Positions 18,922-26,293 of a stretch of 64,000 nucleotides of DNA are shown in pieces. Position 1 is the stretch's first letter, and each line of letters begins with the position of its first letter. The position numbers and the translations under genes were made by a program. The notes beneath the pieces are model-generated. The model was not told where the DNA came from, did not search any database, and saw nothing but the letters and a program-made list of their open reading frames with translations. The stretch covers positions 62,001 to 126,000 of the forward strand of contig JAEUHM010000004.1 in the NCBI GenBank assembly GCA_016795485.1, given 5' to 3'. Source of the stretch: Verrucomicrobiaceae bacterium (GTDB lineage: Bacteria; Verrucomicrobiota; Verrucomicrobiia; Verrucomicrobiales; Verrucomicrobiaceae).

Positions 18922-19707
18922 GTGGCCACACCGGTCCAGAGCGTTCTTTTACATCCAGCTAGCCTACCTGGGCGGTTCGGTATGGGGGAAATAGGCCCTG
19001 AGGCATGGCGCTGGCTGCAAGTACTTGGTGAGGCCGGCGTGAAACGCTGGGTAGTTCCTGGCGGCTTTCACGATGTCATGCTGCTCAGTTTTGATCTGCT
19101 TTTTCAAGACGGTGCGCTGCTTGCCGGTGATCTGCAGATGCTCCCCCATTTTGATGAGCACGCTGGTGCGGCAGCAGCAGCCAACGAAGTTCGGACGGCG
19201 TTTCTAGAACTGGCGTCACGCCGATTTCTCAGTCAGTGCGATGCTAGTCCACTTATTCGTTACGCGGTTGAGCGGTTTGCCGATCAGGAAGCTGAATGGC
19301 TAGACGATCAGGTGCTCTTTGAGGTCCTGCAAAAGGACTTGGGTGAATGCGATTGGCGCAAGTGGCCAGATGAGTTGTCCAAGCGCAAACCCGAAGCCTT
19401 GGACGAGGCCTTGGTTTCCTTGGCGACAGAGATCGAGGAGCGCAAGGCACTGCACTATTTGCTAAATCGCCAAGTGGCTCGGCTCTTTGCCCAAGCTCAG
19501 GTTTCAGGTGTCGAGATCTTGGGTCTACCAGCATGCTCAGCCGTGCGGGATTGGATCGGGACGGCACCCGCGGCAATCGAATTGCCTTCTGATTGTGTTC
19601 GTGCCGAGACTCTTTTCGAGCGTCAAGTTCACGCAGGCTCAGATTGGAGGTTTACGTGGCCAGAAGTCACCGCTGAGGTTCTGAAGCGCTTGTTTCGCGA
19701 AGATTGA
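18922..19707 (+). CDS. Shortened GH77 (4-alpha-glucanotransferase-like) protein lacking the catalytic region
   Basis: 261 aa starting with GTG immediately after the PspA stop. The start VLLHPASLPGRFGMGEIGPE matches the N-terminus of MalQ/GH77 enzymes, and residues about 130-200 match their helical insert (DDQVLFEVLQKDLGECDWRKWP, then a HYLLNRQ segment). In MalQ these lead to the catalytic barrel, but here the protein jumps after about residue 215 to a tail containing WRFTWPEVTAEVLKRL, which resembles MalQ's C-terminal end. The expected length is about 500 aa. The Asp/Glu/Asp catalytic residues lie in the missing part, as does most of the sugar-binding loop. The frame is intact and the spacing to pspA tight, so I regard it as a maintained non-catalytic derivative rather than a pseudogene. 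Confidence 0.7.
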   Translation: MATPVQSVLLHPASLPGRFGMGEIGPEAWRWLQVLGEAGVKRWVVPGGFHDVMLLSFDLLFQDGALLAGDLQMLPHFDEHAGAAAAANEVRTAFLELASRRFLSQCDASPLIRYAVERFADQEAEWLDDQVLFEVLQKDLGECDWRKWPDELSKRKPEALDEALVSLATEIEERKALHYLLNRQVARLFAQAQVSGVEILGLPACSAVRDWIGTAPAAIELPSDCVRAETLFERQVHAGSDWRFTWPEVTAEVLKRLFRED

Positions 19708-19723
19708 AGGAGGTGAGGCCAAC

Positions 19724-19756
19724 AAAAAAGCGGATGTGGAGGGCATCCACATCCGC
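19724..19756 (-). terminator. Rho-independent terminator of the rpsF unit
   Basis: Read on the minus strand, an 11-bp perfect stem (arms 19756-19746 and 19740-19730, GCGGATGTGGA paired with its complement) with loop TGCCC is followed by six T (19729-19724). It lies 30 bp after the rpsF stop. Its stem-loop shares GTGGATGCCC with the lptD terminator. Confidence 0.88.
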
Positions 19757-19786
19757 AGTCGTTAATTGAATGATCTAGTGCCGAGA

Positions 19787-20068
19787 TTAGCGGCGCTGAT
19801 AGTACTGTTGATAGATGTTGTCGTTCAGGCGGAGTTTCTCACGAGCAGCTTCCAGCACTTTCGGGTCGGCCTGGAAATTGATATTGACGAAGTAGCCGGC
19901 CTCAACGTGGCGTGGATTGAAAGGGAACTTCCTTTTGCCGAGATTGTCGACTTGCTCAAGCTTGGCTCCTGCCTTTTCAAGCTCTTTGGTGACGGTTGCA
20001 ACGATCTGGTCCACGGTTTCTTCCTTACCTTTGGTGTCCAGCACGATCATGGCTTCGTATTTGTTCAT
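19787..20068 (-). CDS. rpsF: 30S ribosomal protein S6
   Basis: 93 aa, the usual S6 length. The start MNKYEAMIVLDTKGKEETVD, the central EQVDNLGKRKFPF and the segment EAGYFVNINFQADP are characteristic. S6 binds the 16S rRNA platform with S18. It is the last gene of a minus-strand series prs-rplY-pth-rpsF and is followed by a strong terminator. In many bacteria rpsF is followed by ssb, rpsR and rplI; none of these is here. Confidence 0.97.
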   Translation of the reverse strand: MNKYEAMIVLDTKGKEETVDQIVATVTKELEKAGAKLEQVDNLGKRKFPFNPRHVEAGYFVNINFQADPKVLEAAREKLRLNDNIYQQYYQRR

Positions 20069-20095
20069 CGGTCTTCTTGGTTCTTTATTGTTAGG

Positions 20096-20689
20096 TTACT
20101 TGCGGTTGAAAAGGTTCATCGTGGCAGAAAGGCCATGATTCAAGGAGTGAATGACAGCATCTGCTGCCCTGGAGATGATTTGAGCCACTGAGGCTTCTTC
20201 CTGGCCTGAGAACTTGCCCAAGACATGGCCAACCATCCGATCACCATCAGGACGACCCGAGCAAGCCGCAATCCCGACTTTAATCCGGGGAAACTCGTCC
20301 GTACCGAGATGATGGATTAGCGACTTGATGCCATTATGGCCAGCCGCTGATCCTTTTGCGCGGATGCGCATTGCACCTAGCGGTAGATCGACGTCGTCGT
20401 AGATGACGAGTGCTTCCTGCGGCTCAATTTTGAAGAACTTGCAGATTCCTCCGGCTGCTCGGCCGGAATCGTTCATGTAGGTCTGGGGTTTGGCGAACCA
20501 AGTGTTGCCTTGGCGGGCGGAGAGCACATTCCAGCGCTTGTCGGACTGAAAGCTCAATCCAAGGCGCCGTGCTGCTTCATCCAAGACCATAAAACCGATG
20601 TTGTGACGTGTGTCTTTGTAGTTCTCGCCAGGATTGCCCAGCCCGATGATCAGGCGTGGGCGAATGTCGGGAGTGCCAACAGCATCCAC
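20096..20689 (-). CDS. pth: Peptidyl-tRNA hydrolase
   Basis: About 197 aa. It cleaves the ester bond of peptidyl-tRNAs that fall off ribosomes. The signature LIIGLGNPGENYKDTRHNIG contains the conserved Asn and catalytic His. QTYMNDSG supplies the second Asn, and the central YDDVDLPLGAMRIRAKGSAA segment the catalytic Asp, followed by GHNGIKS. The start is GTG at 20689: a TAG lies four codons upstream in frame and the nearby ATGs are out of frame. Only 13 bases separate it from the rplY stop, so it is probably cotranscribed. Confidence 0.96.
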   Translation of the reverse strand: MDAVGTPDIRPRLIIGLGNPGENYKDTRHNIGFMVLDEAARRLGLSFQSDKRWNVLSARQGNTWFAKPQTYMNDSGRAAGGICKFFKIEPQEALVIYDDVDLPLGAMRIRAKGSAAGHNGIKSLIHHLGTDEFPRIKVGIAACSGRPDGDRMVGHVLGKFSGQEEASVAQIISRAADAVIHSLNHGLSATMNLFNRK

Positions 20690-20702
20690 ATCACCAAGCT
20701 AC

Positions 20703-21344
20703 TTACTTCTTGGCGGCTGCGGCGGCAGGAGCTGCACCTTTGGCTGGAGTTGCTGCTGCTGCTGGAGCTGCGGCAGGGGCTTCTTCAGCCTTGGCTTCTT
20801 CCACGACGGCGATCACAACATCGCCATCAAGGCGAACTTTGACACCCGTAGGGAGAACGATTTGGCTGACATGGAAAGCCTCGCCCATCTGGAGGGGAGT
20901 GACGTCCACGGTGATTTTCTCCGGGAGGTCCTTGGGCAAGCAGTAAACGGTGATCGTATGGAGGAGGAAGTCGAGCTGGCCGCCGGCCTTGACACCTTCT
21001 GCGCTACCGACGAGTTCGATAGGCACATCAGCGTGAATCTCCTCGTCCATATTGATCGCGTGGAAGTCCACATGGAGGATGCCGCCCTTCAGATGGTCGT
21101 GTTGAACTTCCTGAACAAGAGCAAGCTGTGCGTTGCCGTCGATCTGGAGATTAACGAGGATGTTGTCCGAAGCGCTGTGGTCGATGATGCGGGTGAAGGT
21201 CTTGCCGTCTACCTGGATGTTGGCGTTCTCGCGCTTGCGGCCATAAATCACGCCTGGAATGCTGCCGGAGCGACGGAGGCGACCAACGGCACCGGTGCCG
21301 TTCACGCTGCGGTTCTGGGCTTGAAGATCAATGATGGAGGCCAT
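20703..21344 (-). CDS. rplY: 50S ribosomal protein L25 (CTC/long form)
   Basis: 213 aa from the ATG at 21344 (MASIIDLQAQNRSVNGTGAV). The frame extends to 21401 without a plausible N-terminus. It has the 5S-rRNA-binding L25 domain (residues about 1-95; GSIPGVIYGRKRENANIQVD) followed by the TL5/CTC C-terminal beta domain (about 100-180; FLLHTITVYCLPKDLPEKI). The end is an Ala/Pro/Lys-rich tail of about 35 residues, probably disordered. The gene order prs-rplY-pth is widely conserved in bacteria. Confidence 0.96.
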   Translation of the reverse strand: MASIIDLQAQNRSVNGTGAVGRLRRSGSIPGVIYGRKRENANIQVDGKTFTRIIDHSASDNILVNLQIDGNAQLALVQEVQHDHLKGGILHVDFHAINMDEEIHADVPIELVGSAEGVKAGGQLDFLLHTITVYCLPKDLPEKITVDVTPLQMGEAFHVSQIVLPTGVKVRLDGDVVIAVVEEAKAEEAPAAAPAAAATPAKGAAPAAAAAKK

Positions 21345-21415
21345 GACAGATGGTGATGTGGGTTTGCGGAATAATGGAACTGCCTTTTCCTGGCAACACA
21401 AAGTCGCACGCCGGG

Positions 21416-21447
21416 AAAAAAGGGCCGGGAGGATACCTCCCTAGCCC
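21416..21447 (-). terminator. Rho-independent terminator overlapping the prs stop codon
   Basis: On the minus strand a GC-rich hairpin (GGGCTAGGGAGG pairing with CCTCCCGGCCC, one bulged A and one G-U, loop TAT) is followed by six T. The TAG stop of prs (21443-21441) lies inside the left arm, so terminating ribosomes would sit on the hairpin. Confidence 0.7.
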
Positions 21448-22379
21448 CGGATGTCAAACAACGATGTAACTGACTCGCTCGAGTGAATGCGCCGGATGGC
21501 ATCCGCGAGGAGCGGGGAAACGTCCAGGGGAGTCACTTTCGGTCCGTGAGCTTGGGGAACGCTATTGGTAGCGAAAAGCTCTATAATCTCTGAGTTTTGG
21601 AGGCGGTCTTTACCTTTGTCGCCCAATACTCCGTGGCTGACTGCCGCATAAATATTTTTTGCCCCGTGCTTCTTCAAAAGACCAGCTGCGGCCGTTAGCG
21701 TCCCTGCGGTTTCTGTCAGGTCGTCCACCAAGAGCACGTTTTTGCCTTCCACGTCACCGATTACCGACAATGCCTGCACTTCCTCAGCGCTGACGCGGTT
21801 TTTCGCAACGATAGCCATCGGGGCATTCAATGTGCGCGCATACGCATGAGTCATTTTGATCCCACCAACGTCTGGAGACACCACAACGATGTCGTCTCCA
21901 ATCTTCTCCCGGAGGCCATTAACGAGCACAGGGGCGGCATAAAGATGATCTACAGGAATATCGAAGAAGCCCTGAATCTGTCCTGCATGGAGGTCGATCG
22001 TGAGCACCCGATTTACACCCGCTGCCACCAGGAGGTTGGCCACCAACTTGGCAGTAATCGGCACCCGCGGCCTATCCTTTCGATCTTGCCGTGCATAGCC
22101 GAAAAACGGAAGCACCGCCGTGATCCGGTCTGCACTGGCGCGTCTCGCTGCATCAACCATGATGAGCAGTTCCATCAGGTTTTGATTCGTAGGAGGACAG
22201 GTGGGCTGAACGATGAAAACATCTCTACCCCGCACGTTCTCATGAATCTGAACGAACGTTTCGCCGTCTGGAAAGGTGTCTACGGTGGTTTTACAGAGGC
22301 TAACACCCAGATTGGCGGCAATGAGATGTGCCAGTTCAGGATGTGCCGTTCCAGATAGAATCTTGAGCGTGTCGTTCAT
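21441..22379 (-). CDS. prs: Ribose-phosphate pyrophosphokinase (PRPP synthetase)
   Basis: 312 aa, standard length. It makes PRPP from ribose 5-phosphate and ATP for purine, pyrimidine, His and Trp synthesis. Visible hallmarks are FPDGETFVQIHENVRGRDVF, the ATP/Mg region VDAARRASADRITAVLPFFG with YARQDRKDRPRVPIT, the VLTIDLHAGQIQGFF loop and the PRPP-binding VLLVDDLTETAGTL. The start MNDTLKILSGTAHPELAHLI fits the family. pyrE, carA and purA elsewhere in the window are PRPP- or nucleotide-pathway genes, but not in the same operon. Confidence 0.97.
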   Translation of the reverse strand: MNDTLKILSGTAHPELAHLIAANLGVSLCKTTVDTFPDGETFVQIHENVRGRDVFIVQPTCPPTNQNLMELLIMVDAARRASADRITAVLPFFGYARQDRKDRPRVPITAKLVANLLVAAGVNRVLTIDLHAGQIQGFFDIPVDHLYAAPVLVNGLREKIGDDIVVVSPDVGGIKMTHAYARTLNAPMAIVAKNRVSAEEVQALSVIGDVEGKNVLLVDDLTETAGTLTAAAGLLKKHGAKNIYAAVSHGVLGDKGKDRLQNSEIIELFATNSVPQAHGPKVTPLDVSPLLADAIRRIHSSESVTSLFDIRG

Positions 22380-22526
22380 TCGAGGAGCAGTGCAGGGGAG
22401 CGAGTAGAACGTTGCTCCTGAACAAAATCAACCGTGCATTGGCATCAGTTGAAAATGCTAGAGGCTCACAGGGAACTTTACTGCCCCTGCCAATGGCTAA
22501 ATGTCGGCGCGGCGTGTCTTTTCAAC

Positions 22527-25500
22527 TCACTTCGGCAGCATCGCAAGATACTGGTCATTGAGTTGTTTGACCTTGGCTTTCAAGGGTTCCAGCTGCGGCT
22601 GAAGTTTAGCCAGTTCCGCTTTAGCTTCGGCAACGTTCTTCTCCCGATCAGGGATTTCCTTCGTGGCGGCTGCAATGGCGGTCTCAGCATCCGTTTTTTT
22701 CTTTTTGTTACCCTCTGCTGCGGCTTGTGCCTTGCCGACTTCGGCGCGTTTAGCTTCCACGATCTTCATTTCTGCTGCCGTTTTCGCGGTGGCATCAGCC
22801 TGTGCCTTTTCAAGCGCTGGTAGGCCCGCCTTGAGCTGTGCTATTTCTGCATTCACAGGAGTAGCTTTCGCGGCAAAGTCTTTTTCGAGTGCTGCTGGAG
22901 CCGCTTGTTTTTCAGCAAGCGCCTTCTGAGCGCCTTCGAGTTTTGCTTTAGCACCGTTGTGTGCCGCTACCAGCGGGGCGGCGGCTTTCTCTGCCGCTTG
23001 GAGTTGGGCTGTGGCATCGGCCAAAGCTTTATCCTTGGTCTTTGCTGCTTGTTCGGCATTGGCGAGGTTGGTCTTTGCCTTACTGAGAGCCTGACTTGCC
23101 AAGTTCTTAGCCGCTTCACTGTCGGCAAGAGCCTTCTTGCTCGCCACAACCGCCTTATCGAGGCCATCAAGCTCCTGGGTGCCATCGGTGACTCCTTTCT
23201 CCAATGAAGCGATGAATGCCTTCTGTTCGTTCACCTTCTTCTCCAACTCGACCACCTCCGGTTGCTGCATGACGCGTGCGGCAGCGAGAGCCTTCTCGGT
23301 AGCGGCAAGCGATGTCTTGGTGCCAGGGATGAGAGCTTTGGATTTGTTTACGGCAGCGCGCTTGTCATTGGCGGCTTTCGTCACGGCTTCAAGTCCTGCA
23401 CGAGCAGCGGGCACTGCGGTGTCCTTGGTTGCGTAGTCGGTCGTCTTGGCATCAAAATCTGCCTTTGCGGCGGTTGCGGCCTGCTTGGCGGCAGCGAGAT
23501 CGGCCTCGGCCTTGGTGCGCGAGGCTTTGCGGGCTTCAACCGTCTTGGCTGGCCCCGCAAGTTTTGCAGCGGCTTCGGTCAATGCTTTCTGGTGGGCTGC
23601 AATTTGCTTTTGGATTTCCTCTGCAGCTTTCTTGGCTGCGGCGATGCCTTCATCCTTTGCTTTCGCTAGCGCGGCTACAGCTGCTTCTTTAGCTGCGAGC
23701 GCCTGTTTTTGCTCATTCACCTTACCAGCAGCCACGTCCTGGGCGTTGCGGGCATCAGTGTAGTTTTTTTCGATCGGCTGGAGCTCCTCTATTTGCTTTT
23801 GAAGTGCTGCGTCAAGGCCCGCCTGGGCAGCAGTGGCCTCGGCGATTGCTTTTTTGCTGTCTTCGATCCGTTTTGCAGCAGCGACTTTGGCCTCCTCGTT
23901 CTCTTTTTGGCCTGCTGTGTATGCTTCGATATCGGACTCCAGTTTGGCCAGCGATTCTTTCTCTTTCAGTACCCCGACATTGAATGCTGCTGCCTTTAAG
24001 GTGGGCACCATTCGCTGCATCAGCACCAGTTCATCTTGAACCGCTTTGGCATCTGCCACTGACTTGGCTAGGGTTGCTTGCGCGGCCACCACTGCTGCCT
24101 CGCTGTTCTTGATAGCTTCAGGGAGCTTCTTGATTGTCTCGGGCAGTTTGGCGAGCTCAGCCTTTTTGGCTGCGATCACGCCGGGAGCATTTTTGATTTT
24201 GTTATCCAGATCAGCAATGAGCTTGTCGAGATCTGCAACTGGAGCGGGTTCGGCACCAAATTGCTGTTTTGCTTGAGCGATCTGAGCTGTGACGGCAGTC
24301 GCCTGAGTTTTTGCATCCGTAGCAGCCTTTTTTGCGGCTTGAGCGGCTGTCGTTTTGGTTGCGTCTTTAGCGGCGAGCGCTGCTTTTTCGGCGGCTTCTG
24401 CCTCGGGCAACTTAGCTGCGGCGGCGGTTAGGGCTGCCAGTTGCTTTTCAAGTTCTGCAAGCTTGGTCTTCTTCTCGCCAAAAGCCTTGATGGCCAACAA
24501 ACAAGCCGCCTTATCCTTGTCAGCTTGTGCTCGTGCTGCCTTATCTTTGTTCAGTTGGTCTTCAGAGGCCTTGATTTCACCTGGCAGCGCTTTGTTGCTC
24601 GCTTCTGAGGCAGCCAAATCCGCCTTGGCCTTGGCTGCGGCGTCTTGCTTGGCTTTTACATCGGCCTCGGCCTTCTTGATCGCGTCTTGAGCGGGAGCGA
24701 CTTTGCCGCTCAACTCACCAGCTCGTTTTTCTGCCTGCACGATGCGATCTGCGATAAGTGCTGGGTTGCTTGCCATGGCACCGATCTCAGGCATGCCCTT
24801 GTCTAGGCTGAGCATCTTGACGTTTCCACGCCAGTCTGCAGCCACACACGCTTTGGAGTCGTGAAGCGCCACGACTTGGGTAGCTACATCACCGAAACTT
24901 GGAGATTCAGACAGCTTGTTTCCATTGATGTCCCATGTGGCGACTTTTCCGTCCATGCCGCATGTCACGACCTTGCCGTCTGGGGTGAAACTCACTGACT
25001 CGACCCCGCCGCCATGAGCATTCCAGGTCTTGAGTTGTTTGCCTTCGTTCATCTCCCACAGGATCACTGTCCCATCACGAGAGCACGATGCGAGTACGTT
25101 AGAGTCTGCACGCCAAGCAAGGTCTTGGGCAGAGGCCTTGTGCTGCCCGAGCAAGAAAAACTCACCTCCGTTGTCAGCTTCCCAAACAAAAACGTTGCCG
25201 TTTCGGTCCGCAGTCGCGAGCAAGACCCCGTCTGGGCTGAACTCGGTGCCCAGAACCCACTCGGTGTGCTTGCTGATCACGTAAAGCTCTTCACCAGTGG
25301 CTAGGTCATAGCACTTCACCTTTTTGGATGGGCTACCGATCACCACTTTGGTGTGATCAGGACTGATGTCCGCCGACATGACGGCATCGGATTCCTTTCC
25401 GATCTCTGCTACGCGCTTACCACTCTTCACGTCCCACACGATGGCGTGTCCGTTTTTGCCGCCTTTGCCACCACCCATGACGAGGAGAGCACCGCTGGCG

Positions 25501-26135
25501 CTAAACTTGAGCGACCTCGCATATCCCTCGGTGTAGGGGAACACACCAGCCAATTGACGAGTGTCGGTGTCGTAAAGCAGGATTTGGTGAGGTGCCGCAA
25601 ATGCCACGAGTGAGGTCCACGGGCTTGCTGCCATGGCGACCACTGCTGTGGTGCGAGGCGGCACGATGACCGGCTCTAGCAAAACATGTTCTGGGCGTGC
25701 AATGGGGCCGGAAGGCTTGCCTACGCCCGCAGCTACATTGAGGTCTACCTTCGGCTTGTCAGACTTCTTGGCCACGCTGCTTGCGGTGTCCAGCACACCA
25801 CCAGCAATCCACTTTTTGAGCACCTCGATCTCCGCCGGGCTCATCGGGGGGCCTTCAGGTGGCATGAAGGGCTCCTCTTTCTTCAAAACGGTGAGGATGA
25901 GTTTACTTCCATCCGGATTGCCAGGATCAATGACCGAGCCACCGCCACCGCCCGCCATGGTGCCCGCGTAGGTGGTGAGATCCAAGTCCCCCTTTTTCTT
26001 GTCAGGATTGTGGCAAGAGAAGCACTTATTCTCCATGGCCGCACGGGCATGGTCGGCATAAGTGACCTTTTCCTGAGCGGCGAGCGGCGAGATGAGGGAT
26101 GCCGTGCCGAGAATGGCGACGAGTTTTTGGGTCAT
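22527..26135 (-). CDS. Planctomycete-type cytochrome, WD40 propeller and giant Ala/Lys coiled coil
   Basis: 1202 aa from the ATG at 26135, chosen because a signal peptide follows (MTQKLVAILGTASLISPLAA). Residues about 25-125 are a PSCyt1-type cytochrome domain with CFSCHNP at 38-44 and the MPPEGPPMSPAEIEVLKKWI ending. Residues about 155-460 form a WD40 propeller (WDVKSGKRVAEIG, FSPDGVLLATADRNGNVFVW, ILWEMNEGKQLKTW). From about 475 to the end lies more than 700 residues of Ala/Lys/Glu-rich heptads with occasional Gly/Pro breaks, i.e. a very long rod. No membrane segment follows the signal peptide. The first two modules are a known PVC combination; the rod length is striking. Function unknown. 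Confidence 0.88.
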   Translation of the reverse strand: MTQKLVAILGTASLISPLAAQEKVTYADHARAAMENKCFSCHNPDKKKGDLDLTTYAGTMAGGGGGSVIDPGNPDGSKLILTVLKKEEPFMPPEGPPMSPAEIEVLKKWIAGGVLDTASSVAKKSDKPKVDLNVAAGVGKPSGPIARPEHVLLEPVIVPPRTTAVVAMAASPWTSLVAFAAPHQILLYDTDTRQLAGVFPYTEGYARSLKFSASGALLVMGGGKGGKNGHAIVWDVKSGKRVAEIGKESDAVMSADISPDHTKVVIGSPSKKVKCYDLATGEELYVISKHTEWVLGTEFSPDGVLLATADRNGNVFVWEADNGGEFFLLGQHKASAQDLAWRADSNVLASCSRDGTVILWEMNEGKQLKTWNAHGGGVESVSFTPDGKVVTCGMDGKVATWDINGNKLSESPSFGDVATQVVALHDSKACVAADWRGNVKMLSLDKGMPEIGAMASNPALIADRIVQAEKRAGELSGKVAPAQDAIKKAEADVKAKQDAAAKAKADLAASEASNKALPGEIKASEDQLNKDKAARAQADKDKAACLLAIKAFGEKKTKLAELEKQLAALTAAAAKLPEAEAAEKAALAAKDATKTTAAQAAKKAATDAKTQATAVTAQIAQAKQQFGAEPAPVADLDKLIADLDNKIKNAPGVIAAKKAELAKLPETIKKLPEAIKNSEAAVVAAQATLAKSVADAKAVQDELVLMQRMVPTLKAAAFNVGVLKEKESLAKLESDIEAYTAGQKENEEAKVAAAKRIEDSKKAIAEATAAQAGLDAALQKQIEELQPIEKNYTDARNAQDVAAGKVNEQKQALAAKEAAVAALAKAKDEGIAAAKKAAEEIQKQIAAHQKALTEAAAKLAGPAKTVEARKASRTKAEADLAAAKQAATAAKADFDAKTTDYATKDTAVPAARAGLEAVTKAANDKRAAVNKSKALIPGTKTSLAATEKALAAARVMQQPEVVELEKKVNEQKAFIASLEKGVTDGTQELDGLDKAVVASKKALADSEAAKNLASQALSKAKTNLANAEQAAKTKDKALADATAQLQAAEKAAAPLVAAHNGAKAKLEGAQKALAEKQAAPAALEKDFAAKATPVNAEIAQLKAGLPALEKAQADATAKTAAEMKIVEAKRAEVGKAQAAAEGNKKKKTDAETAIAAATKEIPDREKNVAEAKAELAKLQPQLEPLKAKVKQLNDQYLAMLPK

Positions 26136-26229
26136 GTTGGATGGGGTTGAGGTTCTACGCCCTGACTTTAGCCAAACTTTCGGTTGGCTGCGGGATCGTT
26201 GAGGTCTGGTTTTACAGTTAAACGACCAG

Positions 26230-26259
26230 AAAAAAGCGAGGTGGGCATCCACCTCGCTT
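26230..26259 (-). terminator. Rho-independent terminator of lptD
   Basis: On the minus strand an 11-bp perfect stem (arms 26259-26249 and 26244-26234, AAGCGAGGTGG with its complement), loop ATGC, then T residues to 26230. It lies about 35 bp past the lptD stop and shares GTGGATGCCC with the rpsF terminator. Confidence 0.88.
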
Positions 26260-26293
26260 CCGATTGATAATAATGCGCCGGACAGCGCAATGA

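Noticed and set aside
18922-19707. Functional 4-alpha-glucanotransferase (malQ)
   Set aside because: The length is half of the family and the catalytic residues are absent, so the enzymatic name would mislead.
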